Shown in pieces: positions 41,527-51,625 of a DNA stretch of 64,000 nt. The notes beneath the pieces were generated by a model. That model was not told the origin of the DNA and ran no database searches. It saw only the letters and a program-made list of their open reading frames with translations. A program made the translations under genes and the position numbers. Every line of letters starts with the position of its first letter. The first letter of the stretch is position 1. Source of the DNA: Candidatus Mycobacterium methanotrophicum (GTDB taxonomy: Bacteria; Actinomycetota; Actinomycetes; Mycobacteriales; Mycobacteriaceae); the NCBI RefSeq assembly GCF_023515995.1, contig NZ_CP097320.1, forward strand, positions 496,001 through 560,000, read 5' to 3'.

Positions 41527-42236
41527 CCGGTGGCGGTCAGTACCCGTGCGAGTTCGATGACCGGTGCACTGCCGTGAAGGATCATCTCCTCGCGAGCGGT
41601 GCGCCCTTCGAACTCCGGCTGACTCCTCAGCATCCACGACGACAGGCTTACCGGCCCGCCGGGGAATACCGCTTGCAGTGCGTCCAGATCGGGTAGCACG
41701 CAGGTGGGAACGTCAGGATCGAATTGCCAAGTGGGAAGCCGCCATTCGCGACCTGATTTGATGCCGACAAGCTTCCGGGAAGCCAGCTTGGCAGTGACGC
41801 TTTGTGCGGTGATGCCGAGAAGCTTCGCTGCGTCGTCTCTGCTGATGCCGTTGGCCGCCAATTGCTGTCGCTGCGCGAACTGGTCACTCAAGTCGGCGAA
41901 AACAGCTTTCGCTGCAGTCACCGAATCGGGGCCGGGGCCCCAGAACCGCTCGTCGAGATCATCGGGTGACTCAGCGGTTGCCGCAGCCTCTAATCGGTCG
42001 AGCTCCGAGTCGTCTGCCTCATTCACCAACGCCTTTACGGCAGCACGCAATTGCGTCGTGCCGGTACGACTGGCGGGTGCGGCCGCGTCGGCATCGACCG
42101 AGATGATGGCGTAGCCCGACGCGCGGAGGGCGTTCTCGAGCTTGTCGCGTGCGGGTGTCTCCACCGGAAGATCGTCCGGGACGCGACGACCCTGCTCATC
42201 GACCGCGACCGGTTCCACTACAAAAAACCCAGTCAT
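41520..42236 (-). CDS. Antitoxin of the RES module (Xre/MbcA-like, long form)
   Basis: Protein of 238 residues. The centre has a helix-turn-helix (GISRDDAAKLLGITAQSVTAKLASRKLVGIKSGREWRLPTWQF) and the C-terminal 65 residues (DLDALQAVFPGGPVSLSSWMLRSQPEFEGRTAREEM) resemble the ParS/MbcA (DUF2384) toxin-binding domain. The N-terminal 120 residues (AIISVDADAAAPASRTG, a helical acidic region) are an extension not seen in short MbcA. The ATG at 42236 has AAGGAG 9 bases upstream. Before it lie repeated units (GCGTTAGCTGCGTTAGTTGCG on the minus strand), possible binding sites for autoregulation. Confidence 0.7.
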   Translation of the reverse strand: MTGFFVVEPVAVDEQGRRVPDDLPVETPARDKLENALRASGYAIISVDADAAAPASRTGTTQLRAAVKALVNEADDSELDRLEAAATAESPDDLDERFWGPGPDSVTAAKAVFADLSDQFAQRQQLAANGISRDDAAKLLGITAQSVTAKLASRKLVGIKSGREWRLPTWQFDPDVPTCVLPDLDALQAVFPGGPVSLSSWMLRSQPEFEGRTAREEMILHGSAPVIELARVLTATGW

Positions 42237-42294
42237 GACATTGCTCCTTGTTACGAAGGATACGCAACTAACGCAGCTAACGCCAAGTGGCACT

Positions 42295-42894
42295 CTACCT
42301 CGATTGGCTGACCGCTTGCTCCAGCGCGCCGATCACATCCCGAAGCTCGTCGACCATCCAGTTGTCGACCCGCTGGTCGTATACCTCGAATAGCGACCGG
42401 TAGTACCACAGGTGCAATTGCGGGTCCTGAACGCTGAACCGCCGCCAGAGCTCGTCGCCGTGTGCCCGGAAGTCACGCAGGATCGCGCGCGCGTTGTCGA
42501 GTTTGTCGGCCAGCGATACCAGGATGGCGCCGTCTGATGCGTCCGGCAGGTGGCGGATGTAGTTTTCCTTGCGCTGGCGCCAGGCCGGTTTCGGCGTCTC
42601 GAACGTGTCGCTGCATTCCGCGACGATCCGGGCGACGTCGGCGCCGAACTTCTCGCGGATCTCCGCCAACGTCTCTTCACCGCCCTGGTCTTCGGCGGCG
42701 TCGTGCAGCAACGCGGCGATGGCCTGCGTCTCGGTGCCGTCGGCCTCGATGACCAACCCCGCCACCGACAGCAGATGCCCGAGGTAGGGGACATCGCTGG
42801 CTTTACGGATCTGGCTCCCGTGCTTCTCCGCCGCGTACCGCACCGCCTCGACGAATTTCGGTGTGAGACGCGGTGAGGTGGTTTCTGCCGGCAC
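42295..42894 (-). CDS. HD-domain hydrolase (SpoT/Mesh1-like)
   Basis: Protein of 199 residues with the metal-binding HD pattern of the RelA/SpoT hydrolase family: VPYLGHLLSVAGLVIE (first His), IAALLHDAAEDQGGEE (H-D and ED) near residue 65, and ILVSLADKLDNARAILRDF (late Asp) near residue 128, DNA-like N-terminal helix FVEAVRYAAEKHGSQIRK. Small proteins of this type can hydrolyse (p)ppGpp, but no synthetase domain is present and the substrate is inferred. Divergent from recC with 76 bases between the starts. Confidence 0.85.
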   Translation of the reverse strand: MPAETTSPRLTPKFVEAVRYAAEKHGSQIRKASDVPYLGHLLSVAGLVIEADGTETQAIAALLHDAAEDQGGEETLAEIREKFGADVARIVAECSDTFETPKPAWRQRKENYIRHLPDASDGAILVSLADKLDNARAILRDFRAHGDELWRRFSVQDPQLHLWYYRSLFEVYDQRVDNWMVDELRDVIGALEQAVSQSR

Positions 42895-42970
42895 GCGCTC
42901 ACTATGGCAGAAAGGTATGACAGGCGAACCCCCGCGCGGCGTCGGTCTAGCGGTCTATGGTGGCACCCCT

Positions 42971-45900
42971 ATGCCGCTTCATCTGCACCGCGCCGAACGC
43001 ACCGACCTCCTGGCCGACCGGCTCGGCGCGATGCTGGCCGACCCGCTGCCCGACCCCTTCGCCGAGGAACTGGTGCTGGTGCCGGCGCGCGGCATCGAGC
43101 GGTGGCTGAGCCAGCATCTCTCGCATGTGCTGGGTGCTGCCAACGGCGGCGACGGGGTGTGCGCCGGGGTGGCGTTCCGCAGCCCGGCCTCGCTGATCGC
43201 CGAGATCACCGGCACGGTCGACGACGACGCATGGTCGCCTGACGCGATGACGTGGCCGCTGCTGGAAACAATCGACGCCTCACTAGATGAGCCGTGGTGT
43301 CGAACGCTGGCAACGCATTTGGGGCACTTCGAGCCGACCGACGCGGAGGCCGAGCTGCGCCGGGGTCGACGGTATTCGGTGGCGCGCCGGCTGGCGGGGC
43401 TGTTCGCGTCGTATGCGCGCCAGCGTCCGCACCTGCTGGCCGACTGGCTGGACGGCAATACCGCCGGCCTCGACGCCGACCTGGCCTGGCAACCGGAGCT
43501 CTGGCGAACACTGGTCGAGCGCGTCCCCGCCGATCCCCCGCATATCCGTCACCACAAGACCGTCGCCCGGCTGCGTGAGGGCCCCACCGACCTGCCGGCA
43601 CGAGTGTCGCTGTTCGGGCACACCCGCCTGGCGTGCACCGAGGTGGAGCTGCTCGACGCCCTGGCCACCCACCACGACCTGCATTTGTGGCTGCCGCATC
43701 CCAGCGACGGCCTGTGGCGGTCGCTGAACGACACGCACGGCGCCGTGCCTCGACGCGACGACACCAGCCGGACGGAGGCCAAGCATCCGCTGCTGGAAAC
43801 GCTGGGCCGCGACCTGCGTGAACTGCAACGCGCACTACCGGCCAGCCGCGCCGCAGACGAATTCTTAAGCGGGGCAACCAAACCCGATACCCTGCTGGGC
43901 TGGCTGCAAGCGGACATCGCCGCCAACGCGGTCAGACCCGAGGGCCGCGGGCGCAAGCCCGACGACCGCTCCGTGCAGGTGCACGCCTGTCACGGCCCGG
44001 CCCGCCAGATCGACGTGCTCCGCGAGGTGCTGCTCGGCCTGCTCGAAGACGACCCGACGCTGGAGCCGCGCGACATCGTGGTGATGTGCCCCGACATCGA
44101 GACCTACGCGCCGCTGATCGTCGCGGGCTTCGGGCTCGGTGAGACCGCGGGCGACAGCCACCCGGCACACCGCTTGAGAGTCAGGCTCGCCGATCGCGCG
44201 CTGACCCACACCAACCCTCTGCTCGGGGTGGCCGCCGAACTGCTCGCGATCGCCGGAACGAGAGCCACCGCCAGCCAAGTGCTCAACCTGGCGCAGGGGG
44301 CGCCGGTGCGCGCCCGGTTCGGTTTCAGCGACGACGATCTCGATGCGATCACCGGCTGGGTACGCGACTCGAACATTCGGTGGGGGTTCGACGCGCAGCA
44401 CCGCGCGACCTACGGGCTCGAACGCGTCGTCCACAACACCTGGCGGTTCGGCGTCGACCGCATCCTGACCGGCGTGGCGATGTCTGACGACTCGCAGGCC
44501 TGGCTCGGCACCGCGCTGCCCCTCGACGACGTCGGCAGCAACCGGGTCGAGCTGGCCGGGCGGCTGGCCGAACACGTCGAACGGCTACACCGCGTCGTCG
44601 AAACGCTCAGCGGCACGAAGTCTTTAACGGAGTGGCTGGAGTCGTTGAGCATCGGAATCGACCTCCTGGCCGCTTCGGACGACGCCTGGCAACACGCACA
44701 GGTGCGCCGGGAATTCGCCGATGTGCTCGCGCACGCGGGTTCGCGGGCTTCGACGCCGCTGCGGCTGCCCGACGTTCGCTCGCTGTTGGCCGGTCATCTG
44801 GCAGGGCGGCCGACCCGGGCCAACTTTCGTACCGGCACGCTGACCGTGTGCACGATGGTGCCGATGCGCTCGGTGCCGCACCGGGTCGTCTGCCTGGTCG
44901 GACTCGACGACGGAGTGTTCCCGCGGCTCAATGTTCCCGACGGCGACGACGTGCTGGCGCGCGGGCCGATGACCGGTGAGCGTGACATCCGCTCGGAGGA
45001 CCGGCAATTGCTGCTCGACGCGATCGGCGCGGCCACCGAGACCCTGGTCATCACGTACACCGGCGCTGACGAGCACACCGGGCACCCGTGTCCGCCCGCG
45101 GTGCCACTGGCCGAGCTGCTCGATGCGCTGGACCAGACGACGGAATCGCCAGTGCGCGGGGAGATCGTGACGAAGCACCCGCTGCAGCCGTTCGACGTCA
45201 AGAACGTGACACCCGGTGCACTGGTGCCCGGCAAGCCGTTCACCTTCGACCCCACCGCCCTGGCCGCCGCCGAGTCCGCTAGCGGGAAACGCTGTGAGCC
45301 TGCAAGGTTTTTCACCAATCCGCTGCCCGCTCCACCTGCCACTGACGTCACGCTGGCCGATCTGCTCGACTTCTTCAAAGACCCGGTCAAAGGCTTCTTC
45401 CGCCAGCTCGACTACACGCTGCCATGGGACCTCGACACCGTCAAAGACCAGATGCCGGTCGAGATCGACGCGCTCGACGAGTGGTCCGTCGGCGACCGGA
45501 TGCTGCGCGACATGATGCGCGGCATGGACCCCAAGGTGGCGATGAACGCCGAATGGCGCCGCGGCACACTGCCGCCCGGAAAGCTCGGCTGGCGCATGGC
45601 CGAGACGATCAGCCGAACAGCCGCCCAACTCGTGAGCATCGCCCAAAGCCATCAGCGGACGCCCGCACATGCCCGTGACGTCGCCATCGACGTCGGTAAT
45701 GGCCGTCGCGTGACCGGCACCCTGGGTCGCGTGTTCGATGATCGCCTCGTCGAGGTGACCTTCTCCAAGCTGGCCGCCAAACACAAACTCCAGGCATGGA
45801 TCTCATTGGTTGCGCTCACGGCCGGCGATCCTAGTCGCGACTGGTGCGCGGTCTGCGTCGGGCGCGGCCCCAAAGACGCCATCGAGGTCTGCTCATTCGG

Positions 45901-46252
45901 TAAGCCGCCCGACGCGCTGGCCGTTGTGCGTGACCTGGTCGGGCTTTTCGACGCCGGGCACCGCGAGCCGCTGCCGCTGCCGCTCAAAACGTCGTATGCG
46001 TGGGCGGAAAGACGGCACAAGGGAAAGGATCCGGTGAAATACGCCCGCAGTAAGTGGGAAAGCAACAACTTTCACCAGGGCGAAGACTGCGAACCCGCGC
46101 ATGCAAGGGTGTGGGGATTCAAGGCGCCATTCGAGGTTCTGCTCGGTCCCGTCGCGCCGGGCCTCGAAATGCCGGGGGAGGACACCCGGCTCGGCGCGCT
46201 GGCCGCCCGGCTGTGGCTGCCGGCGCTGATTGCCGAAGGGAAGCCCCGCTGA
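42971..46252 (+). CDS. recC: Exodeoxyribonuclease V subunit gamma (RecC)
   Basis: RecC subunit of 1093 residues, which recognises Chi-like sites and holds the single strands in the RecBCD helicase-nuclease. MPLHLHRAERTDLLADRL and PLPDPFAEELVLVPARGIERWLSQHL at the N-terminus are typical, as are VQVHACHGPARQIDVLREVLL, TLTVCTMVPMRSVPHRVVCLVGLDDGVFPR near residue 635 and a late LADLLDFFKDPVKGFFRQ. It is first in the recC-recB-recD operon and overlaps recB by one base. In mycobacteria RecBCD serves single-strand annealing more than Chi-directed recombination. Confidence 0.95.
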   Translation: MPLHLHRAERTDLLADRLGAMLADPLPDPFAEELVLVPARGIERWLSQHLSHVLGAANGGDGVCAGVAFRSPASLIAEITGTVDDDAWSPDAMTWPLLETIDASLDEPWCRTLATHLGHFEPTDAEAELRRGRRYSVARRLAGLFASYARQRPHLLADWLDGNTAGLDADLAWQPELWRTLVERVPADPPHIRHHKTVARLREGPTDLPARVSLFGHTRLACTEVELLDALATHHDLHLWLPHPSDGLWRSLNDTHGAVPRRDDTSRTEAKHPLLETLGRDLRELQRALPASRAADEFLSGATKPDTLLGWLQADIAANAVRPEGRGRKPDDRSVQVHACHGPARQIDVLREVLLGLLEDDPTLEPRDIVVMCPDIETYAPLIVAGFGLGETAGDSHPAHRLRVRLADRALTHTNPLLGVAAELLAIAGTRATASQVLNLAQGAPVRARFGFSDDDLDAITGWVRDSNIRWGFDAQHRATYGLERVVHNTWRFGVDRILTGVAMSDDSQAWLGTALPLDDVGSNRVELAGRLAEHVERLHRVVETLSGTKSLTEWLESLSIGIDLLAASDDAWQHAQVRREFADVLAHAGSRASTPLRLPDVRSLLAGHLAGRPTRANFRTGTLTVCTMVPMRSVPHRVVCLVGLDDGVFPRLNVPDGDDVLARGPMTGERDIRSEDRQLLLDAIGAATETLVITYTGADEHTGHPCPPAVPLAELLDALDQTTESPVRGEIVTKHPLQPFDVKNVTPGALVPGKPFTFDPTALAAAESASGKRCEPARFFTNPLPAPPATDVTLADLLDFFKDPVKGFFRQLDYTLPWDLDTVKDQMPVEIDALDEWSVGDRMLRDMMRGMDPKVAMNAEWRRGTLPPGKLGWRMAETISRTAAQLVSIAQSHQRTPAHARDVAIDVGNGRRVTGTLGRVFDDRLVEVTFSKLAAKHKLQAWISLVALTAGDPSRDWCAVCVGRGPKDAIEVCSFGKPPDALAVVRDLVGLFDAGHREPLPLPLKTSYAWAERRHKGKDPVKYARSKWESNNFHQGEDCEPAHARVWGFKAPFEVLLGPVAPGLEMPGEDTRLGALAARLWLPALIAEGKPR

Positions 46253-49200
46253 TGGACCGGTTCGAGTTGCTGGGGCCGCTGCCCAAAGCGGGCTCCACCA
46301 CCGTGCTGGAGGCCAGTGCCGGCACCGGCAAGACTTTCGCGCTCGCCGGGCTGGTCACCCGATATCTCGCCGAAACCGACGCGACGCTCGACGAGATGCT
46401 GCTGATCACGTTCAACCGCGCGGCCAGCCGGGAGCTGCGTGAACGCGTGCGCAGCCAGATCTTCGACGCGGTTTCCGCCCTGGACGGTCGCGTGCCACCC
46501 GGCAGCGACCTTGTCGAGCATCTCGTGCGCGCCGGCGGCGACGAACGCGCACGCAGGCGGGCACGGCTTCGCGACGCGCTGGCGCATTTCGACGCGGCGA
46601 CCATCGCCACCACACACGAGTTCTGCGGATCGGTGCTGAAGTCTCTTGGCGTTGCAGGTGATACCGCCGCCGACGCCAAACTCAAGGAAAGCCTCGATGA
46701 CCTAGTCACCGAAATCGTCGACGACCTTTACCTTGCGCGGTTCGGGCGCCAAGACAGCGCTCCGGTGCTGACCTACAAGGACGCGCTCACCCTCGCCCGC
46801 ACTGTCGTCAACGACCCATGCGCGCAACTGCGACCGCTTGATCCCGAGCCGGACACCACGGCCACAGTGCGGTTGCGCTTCGTCACCGATGTGCTCAACG
46901 AGCTCGAGCAGCGCAAGCGCCGGCTGCGCATCCTGGGTTTCGACGACCTGCTCACCCGGCTCGCGAAAGCCCTTGAGGCGCAAGACTCTCCGGCCCGCGA
47001 CCGGATGCGGGCCCGCTGGCGCATCGTCCTGGTCGACGAGTTTCAAGACACCGACCCGATCCAATGGCGGGTGCTGGAGTGCGCGTTCGCCGGCCATTCG
47101 AGACTGATCCTGATCGGCGACCCCAAGCAGGCCATCTACGGTTTCCGCGGCGGCGACATCTACACCTACCTCACGGCGGCCCGCACGGCCGACGCCCGCT
47201 ACACGCTGGGTGTCAACTGGCGCGGCGACCGCGCGCTGGTCGACAGTGTGCAGACGGTGCTGCGCGGGGCCGCGCTGGGCCACCCCGAGATCGTTGTCCA
47301 CGACGTCGACGCCCATTACGACGGACATCGGCTGGCCGACGCGCCGCGCAACGCACCGTTTCGGCTGCGCGTGGTCAAACGGCCCACCCTCGGCTACGGA
47401 GCCGTTGAAGACACCGCCAACGTCCCGATCGACGCGCTGCGCCGCCACATTCCCGACGACCTGGCGGCCGACATCGCGGCGCTGCTGGCCAGCGACGCCA
47501 GGTATGACGGCCGTCATGTTCGCGCCGGGGATATCGCGGTGATCGTCGAAAACCACAAGGATGCGCGGCCCTGCCGCGATGCGTTGGCGGCGGCGGGTAT
47601 CCCGGCGATCTACACCGGCGACACCGATGTGTTCGGCTCCGAGGCAGCGAAAGACTGGATGTGCTTGCTGGAGGCATTCGACGCACCAAACCGCAGCGGG
47701 CTGGTCCGCGCCGCCGCCTGCACGATGTTCTTCGGCGAGACGGCGGAAACCCTTGCCGCCGACGGTGACACGCTCACCGATCGCGTGGCGGCCACACTGC
47801 GGGAGTGGGCAAACCAGGCCCGGCAGCGCGGGGTGGCGGCGGTATTCGAGGCCGCCCAGCTGCGCGGCATGGGCCGTCGGGTGCTGCGCCAGCAGGGCGG
47901 CGAGCGGCAGATGACCGACCTGGCGCACATCGCGCAGCTGCTGCACCAGACGGCGCATCGGGAACGGTACGGTCTTCCGGCACTGCGTGATTGGCTGCGA
48001 CGTCAGTGCGACGGCCGCGACCGCGCGGCTGAGCACAACCGCCGCGTGGACAGTGACGCCGCGGCGGTGCAGATCATGACGGTGTTCGTGGCCAAGGGTC
48101 TGCAGTTTCCGGTCGTGTATTTGCCGTTCGCATTCAACCGAAATGTCCGCAGGGACGACATTCTGCTGTACCACGACGAGAAGGACACCCGCTGCCTGCA
48201 CATCGGCGGCAAGGACAGTCCCGATCGCCGCGACGTCGAGCAGCTGCACCGGACCGAAGAGGCCCGCAACAACATCCGGCTCACCTACGTCGCGCTCACC
48301 CGGGCCCAAACACAGGTGGTGGCGTGGTGGGCGCCGTCATGGGATGAGCGCAATGGCGGCCTGTCGCGATTGTTGCGCGGACGCGACATCGGCGAGGCCG
48401 ACGTGCCCGACACATGCGAATCGGCCATCACCGACGAAGATGCATGGGCACTGTTCACAAAGTGGCAGGCCGAGGGCGGGCCGTCGGTGGAGGAATCGGT
48501 GATCGGCTCCCCCGCCGCTGCCGAAGAGTTGCCGCCAGCGGCGGATTTCGAGGTGCGGCACTTTCACCGCACCATCGACACCAGTTGGCGGCGGACCTCG
48601 TATTCGGCGTTGGTACGCGGCGCAGAACCGGTCGGCGTGCAGAGCGAGGCGGAGGTCAACGCGCGCGACGACGAGGTGGAGGGCGTTGTCGTCACCTCGC
48701 CCAGCCCGGTTAGCGACGTTGCCTCACCGATGGCGGCGATGCCGTCGGGTGCGACGTTCGGCTCGCTGGTGCACGCGGTGCTGGAGACCGCCGATCCCGG
48801 CGCTGCGGACTTCGCCGCCGAACTCGAGGCTCAGGCGGCACGGCAGCTGAGGTGGTGGTCGGTGGACGTGACGGCCACCGAGTTGGCGGCAGCGTTGGTG
48901 CCGATGCATGAGACGTCGTTGGGTCCGCTGGCGGACGGCATGACGTTGCGGCAGATCGGTCTGCGGGATCGGTTGCGGGAATTGGCCTTCGAGATCCCGC
49001 TGGCCGGCGGCGATGTGCGCGGCGCTGCGCCGAATGTGTCGGTGTCCGATGTGGGTGAGTTGCTGCGCGCTTACGTGGCGGCCGATGACCCGGTGGCGCC
49101 GTATGCCGATCGGCTTTTGTCGACGGGGTTGGGCGGCCAGTCGCTGCGCGGATATCTGGCGGGCTCGATCGACGTGGTGCTGCGGCTGCCTGACTTCCGT

Positions 49201-49533
49201 TTCCTGGTGGTGGATTACAAGACCAACTATCTCGGCGAGAATGCCGCCGACTACAGCCAGGCGCGGTTGGCCGAGGCGATGCTGCACTCGGACTATCCGC
49301 TGCAGGCGCTGTTGTACATCGTTGTGCTGCATCGCTTTCTGCGGTGGCGGGTGCCGGATTACGACCCGACACGGCATCTCGGTGGGGTGCTGTATCTGTT
49401 CGTGCGCGGCATGTGCGGTGCTGACACACCGGTGATCGACGGTCAGCCGTGCGGGGTGTTCAGCTGGCAGCCCCCGGCCGAGCTGGTGGTGGCGCTCTCG
49501 GATCTGCTCGACGAGGGAAGCCACGCAGCATGA
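46252..49533 (+). CDS. recB: Exodeoxyribonuclease V subunit beta (RecB)
   Basis: 1093-residue helicase-nuclease. The helicase has VLEASAGTGKTFALAGLVTRYL (Walker A) near residue 20, RWRIVLVDEFQDTDPIQWRVL (DEFQD) near residue 260, LILIGDPKQAIYGFRGGDI, QIMTVFVAKGLQFPVVYLPF and IRLTYVALTRAQTQVV. The C-terminal RecB nuclease domain shows GATFGSLVHAVLE (His), GSIDVVLRLPDFRFLVVDYKTNYLG (D-x-V, D-Y-K motif) and an RLAEAMLHSDYPLQALLY strand. It starts in the recC stop (TGATG) and overlaps recD by 4 bases. Confidence 0.96.
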   Translation: MDRFELLGPLPKAGSTTVLEASAGTGKTFALAGLVTRYLAETDATLDEMLLITFNRAASRELRERVRSQIFDAVSALDGRVPPGSDLVEHLVRAGGDERARRRARLRDALAHFDAATIATTHEFCGSVLKSLGVAGDTAADAKLKESLDDLVTEIVDDLYLARFGRQDSAPVLTYKDALTLARTVVNDPCAQLRPLDPEPDTTATVRLRFVTDVLNELEQRKRRLRILGFDDLLTRLAKALEAQDSPARDRMRARWRIVLVDEFQDTDPIQWRVLECAFAGHSRLILIGDPKQAIYGFRGGDIYTYLTAARTADARYTLGVNWRGDRALVDSVQTVLRGAALGHPEIVVHDVDAHYDGHRLADAPRNAPFRLRVVKRPTLGYGAVEDTANVPIDALRRHIPDDLAADIAALLASDARYDGRHVRAGDIAVIVENHKDARPCRDALAAAGIPAIYTGDTDVFGSEAAKDWMCLLEAFDAPNRSGLVRAAACTMFFGETAETLAADGDTLTDRVAATLREWANQARQRGVAAVFEAAQLRGMGRRVLRQQGGERQMTDLAHIAQLLHQTAHRERYGLPALRDWLRRQCDGRDRAAEHNRRVDSDAAAVQIMTVFVAKGLQFPVVYLPFAFNRNVRRDDILLYHDEKDTRCLHIGGKDSPDRRDVEQLHRTEEARNNIRLTYVALTRAQTQVVAWWAPSWDERNGGLSRLLRGRDIGEADVPDTCESAITDEDAWALFTKWQAEGGPSVEESVIGSPAAAEELPPAADFEVRHFHRTIDTSWRRTSYSALVRGAEPVGVQSEAEVNARDDEVEGVVVTSPSPVSDVASPMAAMPSGATFGSLVHAVLETADPGAADFAAELEAQAARQLRWWSVDVTATELAAALVPMHETSLGPLADGMTLRQIGLRDRLRELAFEIPLAGGDVRGAAPNVSVSDVGELLRAYVAADDPVAPYADRLLSTGLGGQSLRGYLAGSIDVVLRLPDFRFLVVDYKTNYLGENAADYSQARLAEAMLHSDYPLQALLYIVVLHRFLRWRVPDYDPTRHLGGVLYLFVRGMCGADTPVIDGQPCGVFSWQPPAELVVALSDLLDEGSHAA

Positions 49534-51239
49534 CCGTCACGGATGTGGAGCCAGCCGTCGGCGTGAGCGGCTTGCTGCAGGCGTTCAACGAGGCGGGCGT
49601 GCTGGACGTTTCGGATGTGCGGGTGGCCGAGCGGATCTGCTTTCTCGCCAAGGAGACTGACGAGCGGGTGGCGTTGGCAGTGGCGCTCCTGGTGCGCGGG
49701 CTGCGCAGCGGATCGGTGTGCATCGAGCTGGCTTCGATTGCCTCTGCGGTCGGCGTCGAGGACGTCCCGTGGCCGGAGCCGGAGGGGTGGCTGGCGACGG
49801 TGCGGGCCAGTGCGTTGCTCGGCGAGCCGCCGGTGCTGCATCTCTACGACGATCGGCTGCTCTACCTCGACCGGTACTGGCGCGAGGAAAAGCAGGTGTG
49901 CGACGACCTGCTGGCATTGCGGGTGTCGGGACCGATAGGCGATGCGCCCGCCTTCGAGCGACTTTTCCCGACCGGTTTCGAAGAACAGCGCGAGGCTGCC
50001 GAGATCGCACTGGCGCAGGCGGTTACGGTGCTGACGGGAGGCCCGGGCACCGGAAAGACCACGACGGTTGCGCGGCTGCTGGCCCTGCTCGCTGAGCAGG
50101 CGGGGACGTCGCGACTGCGGATCGCGCTGGCCGCACCCACGGGCAAGGCGGCAGCGCGGCTGCAGGAAGCCGTGCAGCATGAGGTGGCCAAGCTGGACGC
50201 CGCCGATCAGGACCGGCTCGGTGAGCTGCAGGCGATGACCCTGCATCGGCTGCTGGGCAGTCGGCCGGACTCGTCGTCACGGTTTCGGCACAATCGGGGA
50301 AACCGGTTGCCGCACGACGTGATTGTGGTTGACGAGACGTCGATGGTGTCGCTGACTTTGATGGCGCGGCTGCTGGAGGCGGTGCGACCTGATGCCCGGC
50401 TGATTCTGGTCGGCGATGCCGACCAGTTGGCGTCGGTGGAAGCCGGTGCCGTGCTGGCCGACTTGGTCGACGGCCTGTCAGCGCGCAGCGACGTGCGGGT
50501 GGCGGCGCTGCGGACATCGCACCGGTTCGGTGAGGCAATCGGTCTTCTGGCCGAGGCGATCCGGGTTGGCGACGCGGATCGGGCGCTGGAGTTGTTGCGC
50601 TCGGGCGACGAACATATCGAGTTCATTGAAGCCGGTGCCCCTGATGGGCTGCGTCCGATCTTATTGCCGCATGCGTTGCGGCTGCGGGAGGCGGCATTGC
50701 TGGGGGCCGGCAATGTGGCGCTGGCGACGTTGGATGAGCATCGGCTGCTATGCGCACATCGGGAAGGCCGGTACGGGGTGCGGCACTGGAACCGGCAGGT
50801 CGAGAAATGGCTGTCCGAAGCCACGGGCCAGCCGCCGTGGTCGGAGTGGTACCCGGGCCGTCCGCTCCTGGTGACGACCAACGACTACGGGTTGCGGGTC
50901 TACAACGGCGACACCGGTGTGGTGATGGCGGGAGCCGAGGGCCTTCGGGCGGTCATCGCGGGCGCCGGCGGGCCGCTGCACTTCGCGACCAGCCGGCTCT
51001 CCGACGTCGAGACCATGCACGCGATGACGATCCACAAATCCCAAGGCAGCCAGGCCGACGAGGTGACAGTGCTGATGCCATCGGAGGATTCGCGGCTTTT
51101 GACCCGGGAGTTGTTCTATACCGCGATGACTCGGGCCAAGGAGAAGGTTCGGGTGGTCGGATCGGAGGCAGCCGTGAGACTCGCGATCGAACGGCGGGCG
51201 GTGCGGGCGACAGGCCTGCGGCTTAGCTTACGGCAGTGA
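49530..51239 (+). CDS. recD: Exodeoxyribonuclease V subunit alpha (RecD)
   Basis: 569-residue 5'-3' SF1B helicase subunit. Motif I is VLTGGPGTGKTTTVARLL near residue 168, LAAPTGKAAARLQEAV follows, motif II is VIVVDETSMVSLTLMARLL near residue 265, then LILVGDADQLASVEAGAVLADL (III) and MHAMTIHKSQGSQADEVTVLMP (V) and YTAMTRAKEKVRVVG (VI). The start overlaps recB (ATGA). No terminator is visible: the gene ends one base before the convergent MazG-like gene. Confidence 0.95.
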   Translation: MTVTDVEPAVGVSGLLQAFNEAGVLDVSDVRVAERICFLAKETDERVALAVALLVRGLRSGSVCIELASIASAVGVEDVPWPEPEGWLATVRASALLGEPPVLHLYDDRLLYLDRYWREEKQVCDDLLALRVSGPIGDAPAFERLFPTGFEEQREAAEIALAQAVTVLTGGPGTGKTTTVARLLALLAEQAGTSRLRIALAAPTGKAAARLQEAVQHEVAKLDAADQDRLGELQAMTLHRLLGSRPDSSSRFRHNRGNRLPHDVIVVDETSMVSLTLMARLLEAVRPDARLILVGDADQLASVEAGAVLADLVDGLSARSDVRVAALRTSHRFGEAIGLLAEAIRVGDADRALELLRSGDEHIEFIEAGAPDGLRPILLPHALRLREAALLGAGNVALATLDEHRLLCAHREGRYGVRHWNRQVEKWLSEATGQPPWSEWYPGRPLLVTTNDYGLRVYNGDTGVVMAGAEGLRAVIAGAGGPLHFATSRLSDVETMHAMTIHKSQGSQADEVTVLMPSEDSRLLTRELFYTAMTRAKEKVRVVGSEAAVRLAIERRAVRATGLRLSLRQ

Positions 51240-51560
51240 CTACTGGTCGATCCCATCCAGCCAGAGCCGTCGACCGAACCCTCCCCTCTCCGTGCGCTTG
51301 CGATGTGCGGCTTTCAGGATGTTGTCGAGAATCGCACCCCGCTCGCCGGCCATTGCAATAAGCACTTCGACGACGTCAGCGGCCTCCTCGATGACCGCGT
51401 CCGTGGTACGCGCGGCGACAAGTTCGGCGACCTCTTCGTCCAGCTTGTCCGTAATTGCGAGCTGAAACTCGCGCGAAGCCGGCGTCGTCACGCGCGGTGT
51501 GCGTCCAGAGGCTCTAATGATGTCGGGAATCTTGTCCCGGACCAGTTTGCCCACGCTCAT
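51240..51560 (-). CDS. MazG-like all-alpha NTP pyrophosphohydrolase
   Basis: Small helical protein of 106 residues: KLVRDKIPDIIRASGR, then QLAITDKLDEEVAELVAA and VIEEAADVVEVLIAMAGE, giving the E-x-x-E and E-x-x-D metal-binding pairs of the MazG/HisE superfamily (phosphoribosyl-ATP pyrophosphohydrolase-like), followed by GAILDNILKAAHRKRTERGGF. Members hydrolyse nucleoside triphosphates to monophosphates. It is divergent from the HNH gene (66 bases between starts), forming a two-gene unit beside recBCD. Confidence 0.85.
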   Translation of the reverse strand: MSVGKLVRDKIPDIIRASGRTPRVTTPASREFQLAITDKLDEEVAELVAARTTDAVIEEAADVVEVLIAMAGERGAILDNILKAAHRKRTERGGFGRRLWLDGIDQ

Positions 51561-51625
51561 CCCTCACCCTCGCAATAATGTCGTAGTGCAGTTGTACCCG
51601 ACAGCGCGGACGTTGCGGATGAGCC

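Noticed and set aside
46702..48309. Minus-strand open frame of 535 codons opposite recB
   Set aside because: Antisense shadow of recB; no recognisable domain, no start signals.
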